The notes: a model not told the origin generated them from the letters alone. DNA of 64,000 nucleotides from Rhodanobacter thiooxydans (GCF_030291135.1 NZ_CP127409.1:1240001-1304000), one strand, 5' to 3'. Shown: positions 52,184 to 61,447, counted from the first letter of the stretch. Translations and numbers: made by a program.

Positions 52184-52951
52184 CTATTTGGCGGCCAGCC
52201 GCACCGCGCCGTCGAGGCGGATCGTCTCGCCGTTGATGTAGCGGTTGCCGAGGATGAAGGCCACAGTGGCCGCGAACTCTTCCGGCTTGCCCAGGCGCGA
52301 GGGAAACGGGATCGAGGCGGACAACGACTGCTGCACGGACTCGGGCATGCCGTCCACCATCGGGGTCCAGAAGATGCCCGGCGCGATGGTCGCCACGCGG
52401 ATGCCGAAGCGCGCCAGCTCGCGAGCCATCGGCAGGGTCATGCCGACCACGCCGCCCTTGGAGGCAGAGTAGGCGGCCTGGCCGATCTGGCCTTCGTAGG
52501 CGGCGACCGAGGCGGTATTGACGATCACGCCGCGCTCGCCGTCCTCGCCGGCTTCGTTGCCCTGCATCAGCGCCGCGCCGGCCTTGGCCACGTTGAAGCT
52601 GCCGACCAGGTTCACCATCACCGTGCCGGAGAACGTGGCCAGCGGCATCGCGCCTTCCTTGCCCAGCACGCGGCCGGCACCGAGGATGCCGGCGCAGTTC
52701 ATCACCACGTTGAGGCCGCCCATCGCGTGGTGCGCGGCGGCCACGTTGGTGGCCACGCCGTCCTCGGAGGTGACGTCGGTGCGGAAGAAGCGCGCGGCAG
52801 TGCCCAGTTCCTTTGCGGCGGCCTGGCCCTTGTCCTCGTTGACGTCGAACAGCGCGACCTTGCCGCCGTTCGCCACCAGATGCTGCGCCACTGCGTGGCC
52901 GAGACCGGAGGCGCCGCCGGTGATGATCGCCTTGACCTGATCGAGCTGCAT
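52184..52951 (-). CDS. Short-chain dehydrogenase, 3-hydroxy-2-methylbutyryl-CoA dehydrogenase-like
   Basis: A 255-residue SDR. The cofactor loop is [16 protein letters not shown], followed by NCAGIL and the catalytic Ser and YxxxK ([19 protein letters not shown]). The pattern TDVTSEDGV and [21 protein letters not shown] is typical of the type-2 3-hydroxyacyl-CoA dehydrogenases (HSD17B10-like), which oxidise 2-methyl-3-hydroxybutyryl-CoA in isoleucine degradation. The start MQLDQVKAI has GGGGG upstream. It fits the branched-chain amino acid theme of the window, although other hydroxyacyl-CoA substrates are possible. Confidence 0.87.
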   Translation of the reverse strand: MQLDQVKAIITGGASGLGHAVAQHLVANGGKVALFDVNEDKGQAAAKELGTAARFFRTDVTSEDGVATNVAAAHHAMGGLNVVMNCAGILGAGRVLGKEGAMPLATFSGTVMVNLVGSFNVAKAGAALMQGNEAGEDGERGVIVNTASVAAYEGQIGQAAYSASKGGVVGMTLPMARELARFGIRVATIAPGIFWTPMVDGMPESVQQSLSASIPFPSRLGKPEEFAATVAFILGNRYINGETIRLDGAVRLAAK

Positions 52952-53160
52952 GGGAGTTCCCCCGAAATGGATGCCGAAAGCCGCCAATGGTAGCCGAGCG
53001 GCCGCGATTGCTGCAGGCTGAACGCGAAACTCGCCGGGAAGGGTGGTTCATCCCGGGTTGGGTCGGCGGGGACGAACTTTGTGCCGGGTCGCACACGGAT
53101 GCCGGGGGGTTGCTGCTAACCTGCCGGCGGGCCCCTGACTCTTCGAGTGGAGATCGACAC

Positions 53161-53625
53161 ATGAAAAAGCTGCTTGCCCTGTCTGTCGCGTGTGGCGCCA
53201 TGCTGATGCTGGCCAGCGGCTCCGTGCTTGCACAAGGCCATGGTCACGGCCGAGGTCATGGCAATGGCAATGATCAGAACGAGCAGGACGATGGCGATCG
53301 CGGCCGCGGCTATGACCAGGATGGTGGCCGCTACGTGCGCTACGACAATGACGACGACCAGGGACCGGGTAACGGTCATGGACGCGGCCATGCCTACGGC
53401 CATTACAAGAACTGGCACGATCGCGGCCGCCACGAGGGCTGGTACCGGCGCGGCGGCTACCTGCCGGTGGAATACCGCAGCACCCGCTACGTGGTGTACG
53501 ACTGGCGCGATGCCGACCTGCGCGAACCGCCGCGCGGCTATCGTTGGGTGCGCAGCGACAACGGCGACTACCTGCTGGTGGCGATCGCCACCGGCGTGAT
53601 CGTCGACCTGCTGCTCGGCCACTAA
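53161..53625 (+). CDS. RcnB-like periplasmic protein
   Basis: A 154-residue protein with a signal peptide (cleaved after SVLAQ), then a His/Gly/Asp/Asn-rich low-complexity stretch (GHGHGRGHGNGNDQNEQDD) that could bind metals. The conserved C-terminal RcnB domain follows: GYLPVEYRSTRYVVYDWRDADL, RWVRSDNGDYLLVAIATGVI. E. coli RcnB is a periplasmic protein in nickel and cobalt homeostasis, but many relatives are uncharacterised. GGAGA lies at good spacing before the ATG, and a terminator follows. Confidence 0.88.
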   Translation: MKKLLALSVACGAMLMLASGSVLAQGHGHGRGHGNGNDQNEQDDGDRGRGYDQDGGRYVRYDNDDDQGPGNGHGRGHAYGHYKNWHDRGRHEGWYRRGGYLPVEYRSTRYVVYDWRDADLREPPRGYRWVRSDNGDYLLVAIATGVIVDLLLGH

Positions 53626-53642
53626 GCCGGCTCGCAGGCATG

Positions 53643-53675
53643 ACGGCGCGCCCGCATCGCTGGCGCGCCGTTTTT
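53643..53675 (+). terminator. Terminator of the RcnB-like gene
   Basis: A perfect 10-bp stem ACGGCGCGCC / GGCGCGCCGT with a 9-nt loop, followed by a run of T, 18 bases after the stop codon. Confidence 0.92.
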
Positions 53676-53781
53676 CATGGAACTTTGCGCAGGGCGGACA
53701 CCACCCACCGGCTCTGGCTCTTCGGCGTCGTGAGGGACGGCGGCGGCCCATGCCCGCCCTGCGCCGAGCGGTGCCCGGGAA

Positions 53782-54357
53782 TCAGCGCCGGCTTTCCAGC
53801 AGCGCTTGCAGTTGCGCAGGTGGTAGTCGGGGAAACGGGGTGACGGCTGCGGGTGGATTCGCAGCGACCTGCAGCTCCTTCTGCCACACGCCCACGTCCC
53901 ACCACTGCCCCAGCTTGTAGCCGCACTGGCGCCATACCCCCGCCGGGGTGAAGCCCATCGCCTCGTGCATCGCCACGCTGGCCGTGCCGGGCAGGGTGAT
54001 CACGCCGACCGCCTGGGTGATGCCCTGCCGCCGCATCACGTCGAGCAGCACGCCGTACAGCCGGCGCGCGATGCCGCGGCGCTGCGCGTCGGCGTGCACG
54101 TAGATCGAGGTCTCGGCGATCCAGTCGTAGGCGGCGCGCTCGCGGAAGCGCCCGGCATAGGCGTAGGCCAGCACCTCGCCGGCCTCTTCCCACACCAGCC
54201 ACGGGTAATGCTTGAGGCGCGCGCGCATGCGTTCGCGCATGGCGTCCACGCCGGGCAGTTCGGTCTCGAAGGTGGCTACGCCGTCGAGGATCGATGGCAC
54301 GTAGATCGCGTGGATGGCAGCGGCGTCTTCGTCGCGGGCGATGCGGATGGCGGCCAT
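53782..54357 (-). CDS. GNAT N-acetyltransferase, phosphinothricin-type
   Basis: A 191-residue acetyltransferase. It has the bar/pat-type N-terminus IRIARDEDAAAIHAIYVPSILDGVATFE, the conserved AYAYAGRFRERAAYDWIAETSIYV, and the acetyl-CoA loop RRGIARRLYGVLLD. Family members acetylate phosphinothricin, methionine sulfone or other small amines. The listed ATG directly follows the upstream acetyltransferase gene (5 bp apart), so the two GNAT genes are co-transcribed. The C-terminus has a Pro-rich tail. Confidence 0.87.
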   Translation of the reverse strand: MAAIRIARDEDAAAIHAIYVPSILDGVATFETELPGVDAMRERMRARLKHYPWLVWEEAGEVLAYAYAGRFRERAAYDWIAETSIYVHADAQRRGIARRLYGVLLDVMRRQGITQAVGVITLPGTASVAMHEAMGFTPAGVWRQCGYKLGQWWDVGVWQKELQVAANPPAAVTPFPRLPPAQLQALLESRR

Positions 54358-54362
54358 GGCAG

Positions 54363-54851
54363 TCACAGTTCGCGGATGAAGAAGCGGTCGCAGCTGAAGT
54401 GTCCGGTGCCGCCCATCGGTGCGCACAACGGCGTGAAACCACTGCGCTTGTACAACGCCTGGGCCGCGTCCATGCCGGTCAGTGTTTCCAGGTAGCAGCG
54501 GTTGAAGCCGTGCGCGCGCGCCGCGTCGAGGCAGCGCCGCATCATCGCCGCTCCTGCGCCGATGCCGCGCGCGGCGGGCAGGAAATACATCTTGCGCAGT
54601 TCGCATACGTCCGCCTCGGCATTCTGCAGCGGCGCTACGCCGCCGCCGCCGATCACCACCCCGTCGCGCTCGACCACGAAATAGCTGCTGCGTGGCTGTG
54701 CGTAGGACTCGCACATCGTGTCCACCTCGGCGTCGTGGATCGCGAAGCCGGGGCCGTCGGCGCCGAACTCGGGCATCACCGTGCGGATGATCGCGGCCAT
54801 GGCCGCGTTGTCGGAAGGCTCGATCGGGCGGATCAGGTAGTCGTGGGCCAT
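54363..54851 (-). CDS. GNAT N-acetyltransferase
   Basis: A 162-residue acetyltransferase of the small GNAT type. The acetyl-CoA-binding segment is LRKMYFLPAARGIGAGAAMMRRCLDAARAHG, followed by the C-terminal ALYKRSGFTPL block. The N-terminal motif DYLIRPIEPSDNAAMAAIIRTVM resembles family members with no known substrate. It is the first of two GNAT genes in a short operon, divergent from the GST gene. Confidence 0.85.
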   Translation of the reverse strand: MAHDYLIRPIEPSDNAAMAAIIRTVMPEFGADGPGFAIHDAEVDTMCESYAQPRSSYFVVERDGVVIGGGGVAPLQNAEADVCELRKMYFLPAARGIGAGAAMMRRCLDAARAHGFNRCYLETLTGMDAAQALYKRSGFTPLCAPMGGTGHFSCDRFFIREL

Positions 54852-54919
54852 GGAAGCGGGGTGTGGGGAAAGGGGAGGGTGTAGTGTGCACCGAGCGGGC
54901 GCCGCCCGGGAGTCGTGCC

Positions 54920-55555
54920 GTGCTGATCTACGATGCCATAAGCCCTGCGCCGCGTTGCCTGCGCATGTTCGTGCTGGAGAAAGGCCTGCGCCTGCCAGCC
55001 GTGACGGTGGACGTGATGCGCGGTGAGAACCGCGAGCCCGCTTATCTTGCGATCAACCCGGCCGGACAGACACCGGCGCTGCGGCTGGACGACGGCTCGA
55101 CGCTGGCCGAGGCGGTGGCGATCGCCGAGTACCTGGAGGAGCTGCATCCGCAGCCTGCGCTGATCGGCGCGACGCCCGAGCAGCGCGCGCAGACCCGGCA
55201 GTGGTGGCGGCGGGTGGAACTCAACGTCACCGAGTTCATCCACAACGCCTTCCATTACGCCGAGGGGCTGGCGCGTTTCGAGCCGCGCATTCCGGTGCTG
55301 CCGGAGGCGGCGGAGGGCCTGAAGTGGGTGGCGCAGGATCGCCTTGCCTGGCTGGACGGCCTGTTCGGCCCCGGGCCGTACCTGTGCGGCGAGCGCTTCA
55401 GCGCCGCCGACATCTGGCTCTACGTGTGGCTGGATTTCGGCGTGGGCGTGAATCAGCCGTTCGACCGCCACTTGCCGAACATCGGCCCGTGGTTCGAACG
55501 GGTGGCGGCGCGGCCGAGCGCCGCGGCCAGTCGCCAGCTGCTGGCGTCGGCATGA
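54920..55555 (+). CDS. Glutathione S-transferase family protein
   Basis: A 211-residue GST with a thioredoxin-like N-terminal domain (LIYDAISPAPRCLRMFVLEKGLRLP, then NPAGQTPALRLDDGSTLAEAVAIAEYLEE, where the SNAIL-type Glu and Ser bind glutathione) and an all-helical C-terminal domain (AADIWLYVWLDFG). The GTG at 54920 is chosen as start because GGGAG lies seven bases upstream and the beta strand begins there. Its stop codon overlaps the Nudix gene ATG (ATGA). The substrate is unknown. Confidence 0.87.
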   Translation: MLIYDAISPAPRCLRMFVLEKGLRLPAVTVDVMRGENREPAYLAINPAGQTPALRLDDGSTLAEAVAIAEYLEELHPQPALIGATPEQRAQTRQWWRRVELNVTEFIHNAFHYAEGLARFEPRIPVLPEAAEGLKWVAQDRLAWLDGLFGPGPYLCGERFSAADIWLYVWLDFGVGVNQPFDRHLPNIGPWFERVAARPSAAASRQLLASA

Positions 55556-56028
55556 GCTCCGCCCCGGGCTTGCCGGTGCGTTGCCGGATGGTGTCCGTGC
55601 TGGTGCTGCGTGGTACGGCCGACGACACACGGATGCTGCTGATGCACCGCACCGGTGCCTACCTGCACGGCGTGTGGAGCTACGTCGCCGGCCATGTCGA
55701 GGCCAGCGAAAGCGGCTGGCAGACTGCACTGCGCGAGTTGCGCGAGGAAACCGGCCTGCTGCCTGCGACGCTGCATGCGACCAGTTTCTGCGAGCAGTTC
55801 TATGCCGCGCAGGACGACGGCATCGAGCTGGTGCCCGCCTTCGTGGCACGTGTGGCCGACGACGTTGCAGTGCGATTGAACGGCGAGCACTCCGCGTTCC
55901 GCTGGGCGACGCTCGACGAGGCGTGCGAGTTGCTGCCGTTCGGCAGCCAGCGCGACCTGCTCGCGCATGTGCGACGCGAGTTCGTGGAGCGCGAGCCGTC
56001 GCCGTTCCTGCGCATCGCGTTCGACTGA
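55552..56028 (+). CDS. Nudix hydrolase
   Basis: A 158-residue protein with a complete Nudix box at residues 47-69: Gly47, Glu53, Arg61-Glu62-Leu63, Glu65-Glu66, Gly68-Leu69, where the Glu residues bind magnesium for hydrolysis of nucleoside diphosphate derivatives. The strands before the box (VSVLVLRG...MLLMHRTG) and GVWSYVAGHVE are typical of NTP pyrophosphohydrolase-type members. It is translationally coupled to the upstream GST gene. The substrate cannot be read from the sequence. Confidence 0.9.
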   Translation: MSSAPGLPVRCRMVSVLVLRGTADDTRMLLMHRTGAYLHGVWSYVAGHVEASESGWQTALRELREETGLLPATLHATSFCEQFYAAQDDGIELVPAFVARVADDVAVRLNGEHSAFRWATLDEACELLPFGSQRDLLAHVRREFVEREPSPFLRIAFD

Positions 56029-56040
56029 TGCGCGCCGTGG

Positions 56041-57363
56041 TTACGGCTGCGGTTCGGGGCGGCGGTAGACGCTGCCGTCCTTCATCACGAACACCGGGTG
56101 CTGCAGGGCGTCGATGTGCGTGGCGGGATCACCGCTGAACGCAGCGAGGTCGGCGGCCAGCCCCGGCACGATGCGGCCGAAGTGCTGCGACTGGCGCAGG
56201 ATCTTCGCCGCCACGTCGGTGGCGGCGTGCAGCGCCTGCACCGGCGTCATGCCGTCGGCGACCATCGCGGCCGGCTCGCGCCAGTTCTCGCCGTGCGCGA
56301 ATACGCCGACATCGCTGCCGTTGCCGATCGTCACGCCCAGCTTCAGCGCGGTGCGGAACGCGCGGGCGGCTTCCTGCATGGCTGGCGTGGGCGCCGACTG
56401 CCCGGGTACGTAGTGCTGGAAATACTCGGAGGTGGCTTCCACCGCGGTGAGCGTGGGCTCGTAGGCGATGCCCTTTTGTTTCATCAGGCGGAAGGTGGCC
56501 TCGCTGGCGCCGTAGCCGTGCTCGATGGTGTCCACGCCCGCCTCCACCGCGTTGCGCACGCCGGCCTCGCTGGCCGCATGTGCGGCGACCGGACGGCCGA
56601 TCTGGTGGGCCGCCTCCACAATGGCCCTGATCTCGGCCGGGGACAGCGTTGGCATGGTCTGGCCGTGGTCGCCCACGCGGTAGTCGGCGTACAGCTTGAT
56701 CCAGTCCGCGCCGCGCGCGGCCTGCTCGCGCACGGCCGCCACGGCGGCATCCACGCCGGTCACCGGCTGCGCGCCCTGCGGCAGGTCCAGGTCGGGACGG
56801 AAGCCGCGCGGTCCCGGCCCATAGCTGGCGGTGGCCACGATGGCGCGGGTGGCGACGAACAGGCGCGGGCCGGGAATCAGCCCTTCCTCGATCGCGCGCT
56901 TGATCGACACATCGGCGTAGCCGGCGCCCTCGGTGCCGAGATCGCGCAGCGTGGTGAAGCCGGCGAGCAGGGTGTCGCGCGCGTGTTTGGCGGCTTCCAG
57001 CGTGCGGTAGTCCTGCGGCTCGGTCAGCACCTGGTCGTTCCACAGCGTCTCGTTGTACGGGTGCAGGAACAGGTGCGAGTGCAGGTCGATCAAGCCGGGG
57101 GTGAGCGTGGCGCCGGGCAGTTCGATGCGCTGGGCGCTGGCCGGTGCCTGGATCGATGCTACCGGGCCGACCGCGGCGATCGTGCCGTCGTGCACCAGCA
57201 CCGCCCAGCCGGCATGCGAGGTGTCGCCTTCGGCCGTCCATACGCGTTCGGGCAACAACAGCCAGTCGCCCTTGGACGTGGTGTCGGCCGCGGACGCGAG
57301 CACGGCGTACAGCAGGAGCAGCAGCAGCGCCGTTGTTTGCCGGATCATCGGGCTTGCGCGCAT
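56041..57363 (-). CDS. Secreted amidohydrolase family protein
   Basis: A 440-residue protein with a signal peptide (cleaved after ASAAD) and the imidazolonepropionase-like amidohydrolase fold. Metal-site blocks are LIDLHSHLFLHP (HxH), WIKLYADY (Lys bridging the metals), PVAAHAASEAG, TIEHGYGA, and GNGSDVGVFAHGEN with the catalytic Asp. It resembles periplasmic Xaa-Pro or aminoacyl-proline hydrolases of this superfamily, but the substrate is uncertain. The start at 57363 has GAGGGGA upstream; a second ATG lies five codons later. Confidence 0.86.
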   Translation of the reverse strand: MRASPMIRQTTALLLLLLYAVLASAADTTSKGDWLLLPERVWTAEGDTSHAGWAVLVHDGTIAAVGPVASIQAPASAQRIELPGATLTPGLIDLHSHLFLHPYNETLWNDQVLTEPQDYRTLEAAKHARDTLLAGFTTLRDLGTEGAGYADVSIKRAIEEGLIPGPRLFVATRAIVATASYGPGPRGFRPDLDLPQGAQPVTGVDAAVAAVREQAARGADWIKLYADYRVGDHGQTMPTLSPAEIRAIVEAAHQIGRPVAAHAASEAGVRNAVEAGVDTIEHGYGASEATFRLMKQKGIAYEPTLTAVEATSEYFQHYVPGQSAPTPAMQEAARAFRTALKLGVTIGNGSDVGVFAHGENWREPAAMVADGMTPVQALHAATDVAAKILRQSQHFGRIVPGLAADLAAFSGDPATHIDALQHPVFVMKDGSVYRRPEPQP

Positions 57364-57426
57364 CGTTTCATTCCCCTCGTCGATCGAGGTTTCGATCATA
57401 ACGAGTCGCGCAAGGACCGCGGCGAC

Positions 57427-58329
57427 TCAGCTGACGGCGGTGCGCGCGCGGGTGACCCGGCTGGCGGTTTCCTTGTGCAGCTGCGCGGCGAGCCAGGCGC
57501 CGGTGGCGATGAGCAGGTCGAGGTCGATGCCGGTCTGCATGCCCATGCCGTGCAGCATGTAGACCACGTCCTCGCTGGCCACGTTGCCGGTGGCGCCCTT
57601 CGCGTACGGGCAGCCGCCGGTGCCGGAGACGGCGCTGTCGACCACGCGCACGCCTTCCTCCAGGCAGGCCAGGATGTTCGCCAGCGCCTGGCCGTAGGTG
57701 TCGTGGAAGTGCACGGCCAACGTGGCCATCGGTACCTCCTGCGCTACCGCGTGCAGCATCGCGCGTGCCTTGGCCGGGGTGCCCACGCCGATGGTGTCGC
57801 CCAGCGAGATTTCATGGCAGCCCAGTTCGTGCAGGCGCCGCGCCACGCGCACCACGTCGCTGAGCGGCACCTCACCCTGGTACGGGCAGCCGAGCACGGT
57901 GGAGACATAGCCGCGCACCTGCACACCGTCGGCCCGGGCCTGTTCCATCACTGGAATGAAGCGCTCGATCGACTCGTCGATCGAGGCGTTGATGTTCTTG
58001 CGGTTGAACGCTTCCGAAGCAGCGGTGAACACGGCGATCTCGGTGGCGCCGACTTCGCGCGCACGCGCGTAACCCTGCAGGTTCGGCACCAGCACCGGAT
58101 AGCTCACGCCCGGCACCTTGCGGATGCGGGTGAACACCTCGGCGGCATCGGCTAGCTGCGGCACCCATTTCGGGCTGACGAAGCTGGTCGCCTCGATGGT
58201 CTGCAAACCGGTGGCGGAGAGCCGGTCGATCAGCGTGATCTTCACCTCGGCCGGCAACAGGGTCTTCTCGTTCTGAAGGCCATCGCGGGCGCCGACTTCG
58301 ACGATGCGGACATGGTTGGACGGGTTCAT
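57427..58329 (-). CDS. mvaB: Hydroxymethylglutaryl-CoA lyase
   Basis: A 300-residue TIM-barrel lyase splitting HMG-CoA into acetoacetate and acetyl-CoA, the last specific step of leucine catabolism. Visible signatures: VEVGARDGLQNEK with the metal Asp, SFVSPKWVPQLADA, LAVHFHDTYGQALAN with the metal His pair, and the flexible-loop Cys in SGTGGCPYAKGATGNVASEDV. The gene is transcribed in the same direction as mccA and the hydratase just upstream, so the three probably form one transcription unit. Confidence 0.96.
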   Translation of the reverse strand: MNPSNHVRIVEVGARDGLQNEKTLLPAEVKITLIDRLSATGLQTIEATSFVSPKWVPQLADAAEVFTRIRKVPGVSYPVLVPNLQGYARAREVGATEIAVFTAASEAFNRKNINASIDESIERFIPVMEQARADGVQVRGYVSTVLGCPYQGEVPLSDVVRVARRLHELGCHEISLGDTIGVGTPAKARAMLHAVAQEVPMATLAVHFHDTYGQALANILACLEEGVRVVDSAVSGTGGCPYAKGATGNVASEDVVYMLHGMGMQTGIDLDLLIATGAWLAAQLHKETASRVTRARTAVS

Positions 58330-58408
58330 GGGCGACTCCGGTAGAGGCGTGTAGGAGCCCGCTTGCGGGCGATGCTGTTGCCTTTATGCCGCATGAAAGA
58401 TCAAGTGG

Positions 58409-58483
58409 CGTAGGGTGGGCATTGCCCGCCGGCTCTTCGACGATGTGTCACGGCCAGACGCGGCGGGCAGTGCCCGCCCTACG
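58409..58483. repeat. Inverted GGCGGGCAnTGCCCGCC pair overlapping the mccA stop
   Basis: Two copies in opposite orientation, 58409-58430 and 58462-58483, can form a large stem with local hairpins. The second overlaps the mccA stop codon (58479-58481). Related single copies lie at 51442 and about 53741. Confidence 0.8.
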
Positions 58484-60473
58484 AAGCTGCGGCGAAACGC
58501 ACCAGCACGACGTCGGCTTCGACGAATTCGCCTTGTGTGGCATTCACGCTCTCGATGGTGCCGGCGCGCGGTGCCTTCAAGGCCAGCTCCATCTTCATCG
58601 CTTCCATCACCAGCAGCTCCTGGCCCTGTTCGACCACGTCGCCAGCTTTGGCTTTCACCAGCACGATGCGGCCGGGCATCGGCGCGATCACCTGGTTGCC
58701 GCCGGCGGCATCTTTTGCTTCCCACGCGAACGCGGCGGCGCGGCTGAAGCTGTAGCGCTGGCCGTGGGCGTCGTGCAGCAGCACGTGGGCGTCGTCGCAG
58801 CTTAGCGGTACGCGGCGCGCTTCGCCGTTGAATCGCGCGCCGAGGCTGTCGTCCTGCAGGCGCGCACCTTGCACCTCGCAGTTCGTTTCGCCGTAGCGCA
58901 ATTGATAATGGCCGGCGTGCCCGCGCGCCTCGATCTCGAAGCGCTGTTCGCGCCAGCCCAACGCCACGATGCGCTTGCCGGCGTGGCCGACGCGCCAGGC
59001 ATCAGCGCTGGCCCAGGGCGAATGCGGGTCGGCCGCGTTGTCGGCCACGTGCGATTCGTCATGCAGCAGTGCGGCGGTGGCGGCGGCAAACAGCGTTCCG
59101 TCGAAAGGTGTGACGTCGCCGACCAGGAACTCATCCAGGTGGCGATCCAGATAACCGGTGTCGATGCGCCCCTCGACCACCGCCGGGTGCCGCACCAGCC
59201 GTTCGAGGAAGCCGATGTTCGACTTCGGCCCGATAATCTCGCACTCCGCCAGCGCCTCGCGCAGTCGCTGCAGGGCCTGCGGGCGATCGTGGTCGAACAC
59301 GATCAGCTTGGCGATCATCGGGTCGTAGAAGATCGTCACGCTGTCGCCCTCGACCACGCCGCCGTCGAGGCGCACGTGGGCCGATGGCGTGGGCAGGCGC
59401 AGCGTCTGCAACTTGCCGGAGCCGGGCAGGAAGTTCTGGTCGGGGTCCTCCGCGTACAGCCGCACCTCGATCGCGTGGCCATGTGCGTGCACCTGGTCCT
59501 GCGCGAGTGGCAGCGGCTGGCCGGCGGCCACGCGCAGCTGCCATTCGACCAGGTCCAGGCCCAGGGTCAGTTCGGTGACCGGGTGCTCGACCTGCAGGCG
59601 CGTGTTCATTTCCATGAAGAAGAATGTGCCGTCCTGCGCCACGATGAACTCCACCGTGCCGGCGCCGACGTAATCCACGGCTTTCGCGGCGGCCACGGCG
59701 GCCGCGCCCATCGCCTGGCGGCGCGCATCGTCGAGGAACGGCGAGGGAGTTTCCTCCAGCACTTTCTGGTAACGGCGCTGGGCCGAGCACTCGCGTTCGT
59801 TGAGGTGGATCACGTGGCCGTGGCGGTCGCCGAACACCTGGAACTCGATGTGTCGCGGCTGCTCGATGTAGCGCTCCAGCAGCATGCTGGCGTCGCCGAA
59901 CGCGGCCTTGGCCACGCGCTGCGCGGTTTCCAGCGCCTCGGGGAACTCCGCGTCCGAGCGCACGATCTGCATGCCCTTGCCGCCGCCGCCGGCCGAGGGC
60001 TTGATGATCAGCGGGTAGCCGATGGCGTGCGCCTGGTCGGCAAGGTACGCGTTGTCCTGCTCGTTGCCGTCGTAGCCGGGCACCAGCGGCACGGCGTGCT
60101 TCGCCATCAGGTGCTTGGCAGCGGCCTTGGAACCCATCGCCTCGATGCTCTGCGGGTCCGGGCCGATGAACACGATGCCGGCATCCTGGCAGGCGCGCGA
60201 GAAGGCGGTATTCTCGGACAGGAAGCCGTAGCCGGGGTGGATGGCCTGGGCGCCGCTTTTCTTCGCGGCATCGAGAATCGTGTCGATGCGCAGGTAGGAC
60301 TCGGCCGGCAGCGGGCCGCCGATCGGCCACGCCTCGTCGGCCAGCCGCACATGCTGCGCGTCGCGGTCGGCTTCCGAGTACACCGCGATGGTGTGGATGC
60401 CGAGGCGGCGGCAGGTGCGGATCACGCGGCAGGCGATCTCGCCGCGGTTGGCGATCAGTACGCGTTCGAACAT
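58479..60473 (-). CDS. mccA: Methylcrotonyl-CoA carboxylase alpha subunit (biotin carboxylase and carrier)
   Basis: A 664-residue subunit: biotin carboxylase domain (MFERVLIANRGEIACRVI, ATP-grasp loop KPSAGGGGKGM, MEMNTRLQVEHPVTEL), a BT linker domain, and a biotinyl carrier domain with biotin on Lys627 (EAMKMEL). It carboxylates biotin with bicarbonate and ATP for transfer to 3-methylcrotonyl-CoA by MccB. The start at 60473 has AGGGA upstream; the open frame beyond is not conserved. It lies between the hydratase and HMG-CoA lyase genes, while its partner mccB is about 56 kb away in this window. Confidence 0.95.
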   Translation of the reverse strand: MFERVLIANRGEIACRVIRTCRRLGIHTIAVYSEADRDAQHVRLADEAWPIGGPLPAESYLRIDTILDAAKKSGAQAIHPGYGFLSENTAFSRACQDAGIVFIGPDPQSIEAMGSKAAAKHLMAKHAVPLVPGYDGNEQDNAYLADQAHAIGYPLIIKPSAGGGGKGMQIVRSDAEFPEALETAQRVAKAAFGDASMLLERYIEQPRHIEFQVFGDRHGHVIHLNERECSAQRRYQKVLEETPSPFLDDARRQAMGAAAVAAAKAVDYVGAGTVEFIVAQDGTFFFMEMNTRLQVEHPVTELTLGLDLVEWQLRVAAGQPLPLAQDQVHAHGHAIEVRLYAEDPDQNFLPGSGKLQTLRLPTPSAHVRLDGGVVEGDSVTIFYDPMIAKLIVFDHDRPQALQRLREALAECEIIGPKSNIGFLERLVRHPAVVEGRIDTGYLDRHLDEFLVGDVTPFDGTLFAAATAALLHDESHVADNAADPHSPWASADAWRVGHAGKRIVALGWREQRFEIEARGHAGHYQLRYGETNCEVQGARLQDDSLGARFNGEARRVPLSCDDAHVLLHDAHGQRYSFSRAAAFAWEAKDAAGGNQVIAPMPGRIVLVKAKAGDVVEQGQELLVMEAMKMELALKAPRAGTIESVNATQGEFVEADVVLVRFAAAS

Positions 60474-60565
60474 GCGAATCCCTGGAACCGTTTGGGACGA
60501 AACAAAGTCGTTGAAGTTAGCAGATTGCACCGTCGCAGCCGATGCGCGGCGCAGCATGGCAGCGC

Positions 60566-61363
60566 TCAGGTGGCCTGGCCGACCCACGCCGGCGCGCGCT
60601 TGTCGAGAAACGCGCCCAGGCCGTGCTGGCCTTCCGGCGAGACGCGCAGACGGGCGATCAATTCGGCGTTGGCGTCGTCGATGCGCTCGGCCGCAGCCAC
60701 GTCCACGCCGCCGATGCGCAAGGCCAGTTGCTTCGCCTCGCGCTGGGCCAGCGGGCCGGCCTTGGCGAGGAAATGCAGCTGCCGCTCGATCGCCTCGCCC
60801 AGTTCGCTGCCCGACACCACGGCGTGCAGCAGGCCGATCCGTCGCGCCTCGGCAGCGTCGAATACCTCGCCGGTGACGAACAGCCGGCGCGCCTCGCGCA
60901 GGCCGATCGCGGCGATCACGTACGGCGAGATCACCGCCGGCACCAGGCCCAGCTTCACTTCCGACAGTGCGAACTTGGCGCCGTCCACGCCGATGGCGAT
61001 GTCGCAGCAGGCGACCAGGCCCACGCCGCCGCCGTAGGCGGCGCCGTTGACGCGCGCGATGGTGGGCTTGGACAGGAACTGCAGACTGCGCATCAGCCGC
61101 GCCAGGCGCAGCGAATCCTCGCGGTTTTCCTGCTCGCTGGCGCCGGCCATGCCGCGCATCCAGTTCAGGTCGGCGCCGGCGGAAAACGTGCTGCCGCTGC
61201 CGCTGAGCACGACGCAGCGCACCGCCGGATCGGCGTCGGCGGCTGCCAGCGCCTCGGTCAGTGCGGCGATCAGGCCGTCGTCGAAGGCGTTGTGCACCTG
61301 CGGCCGGTTCAGGGTGAGCCAGGCGACGGCGCCGCGGCGTTCGCTGAGGATGGAGTCAGTCAT
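60566..61363 (-). CDS. liuC: Methylglutaconyl-CoA hydratase (crotonase family)
   Basis: A 265-residue crotonase. The oxyanion-hole blocks are FSAGADLNWMRGMAG and ARVNGAAYGGGVGLVACCDIAI. The ADLNWM segment and the position next to mccA fit 3-methylglutaconyl-CoA hydratase, which makes HMG-CoA in leucine breakdown, rather than a general fatty-acid crotonase. AGGGA lies six bases before the ATG. It is the first gene of the liuC-mccA-mvaB group. Confidence 0.92.
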   Translation of the reverse strand: MTDSILSERRGAVAWLTLNRPQVHNAFDDGLIAALTEALAAADADPAVRCVVLSGSGSTFSAGADLNWMRGMAGASEQENREDSLRLARLMRSLQFLSKPTIARVNGAAYGGGVGLVACCDIAIGVDGAKFALSEVKLGLVPAVISPYVIAAIGLREARRLFVTGEVFDAAEARRIGLLHAVVSGSELGEAIERQLHFLAKAGPLAQREAKQLALRIGGVDVAAAERIDDANAELIARLRVSPEGQHGLGAFLDKRAPAWVGQAT

Positions 61364-61447
61364 CGGTCGTCCCTGTGGCAAATAACGCGATGATAAACGC
61401 AACGGGCTGCGGCAATCGGGCGTGGTGCAGCGGGGCGGGCGTAGGGC

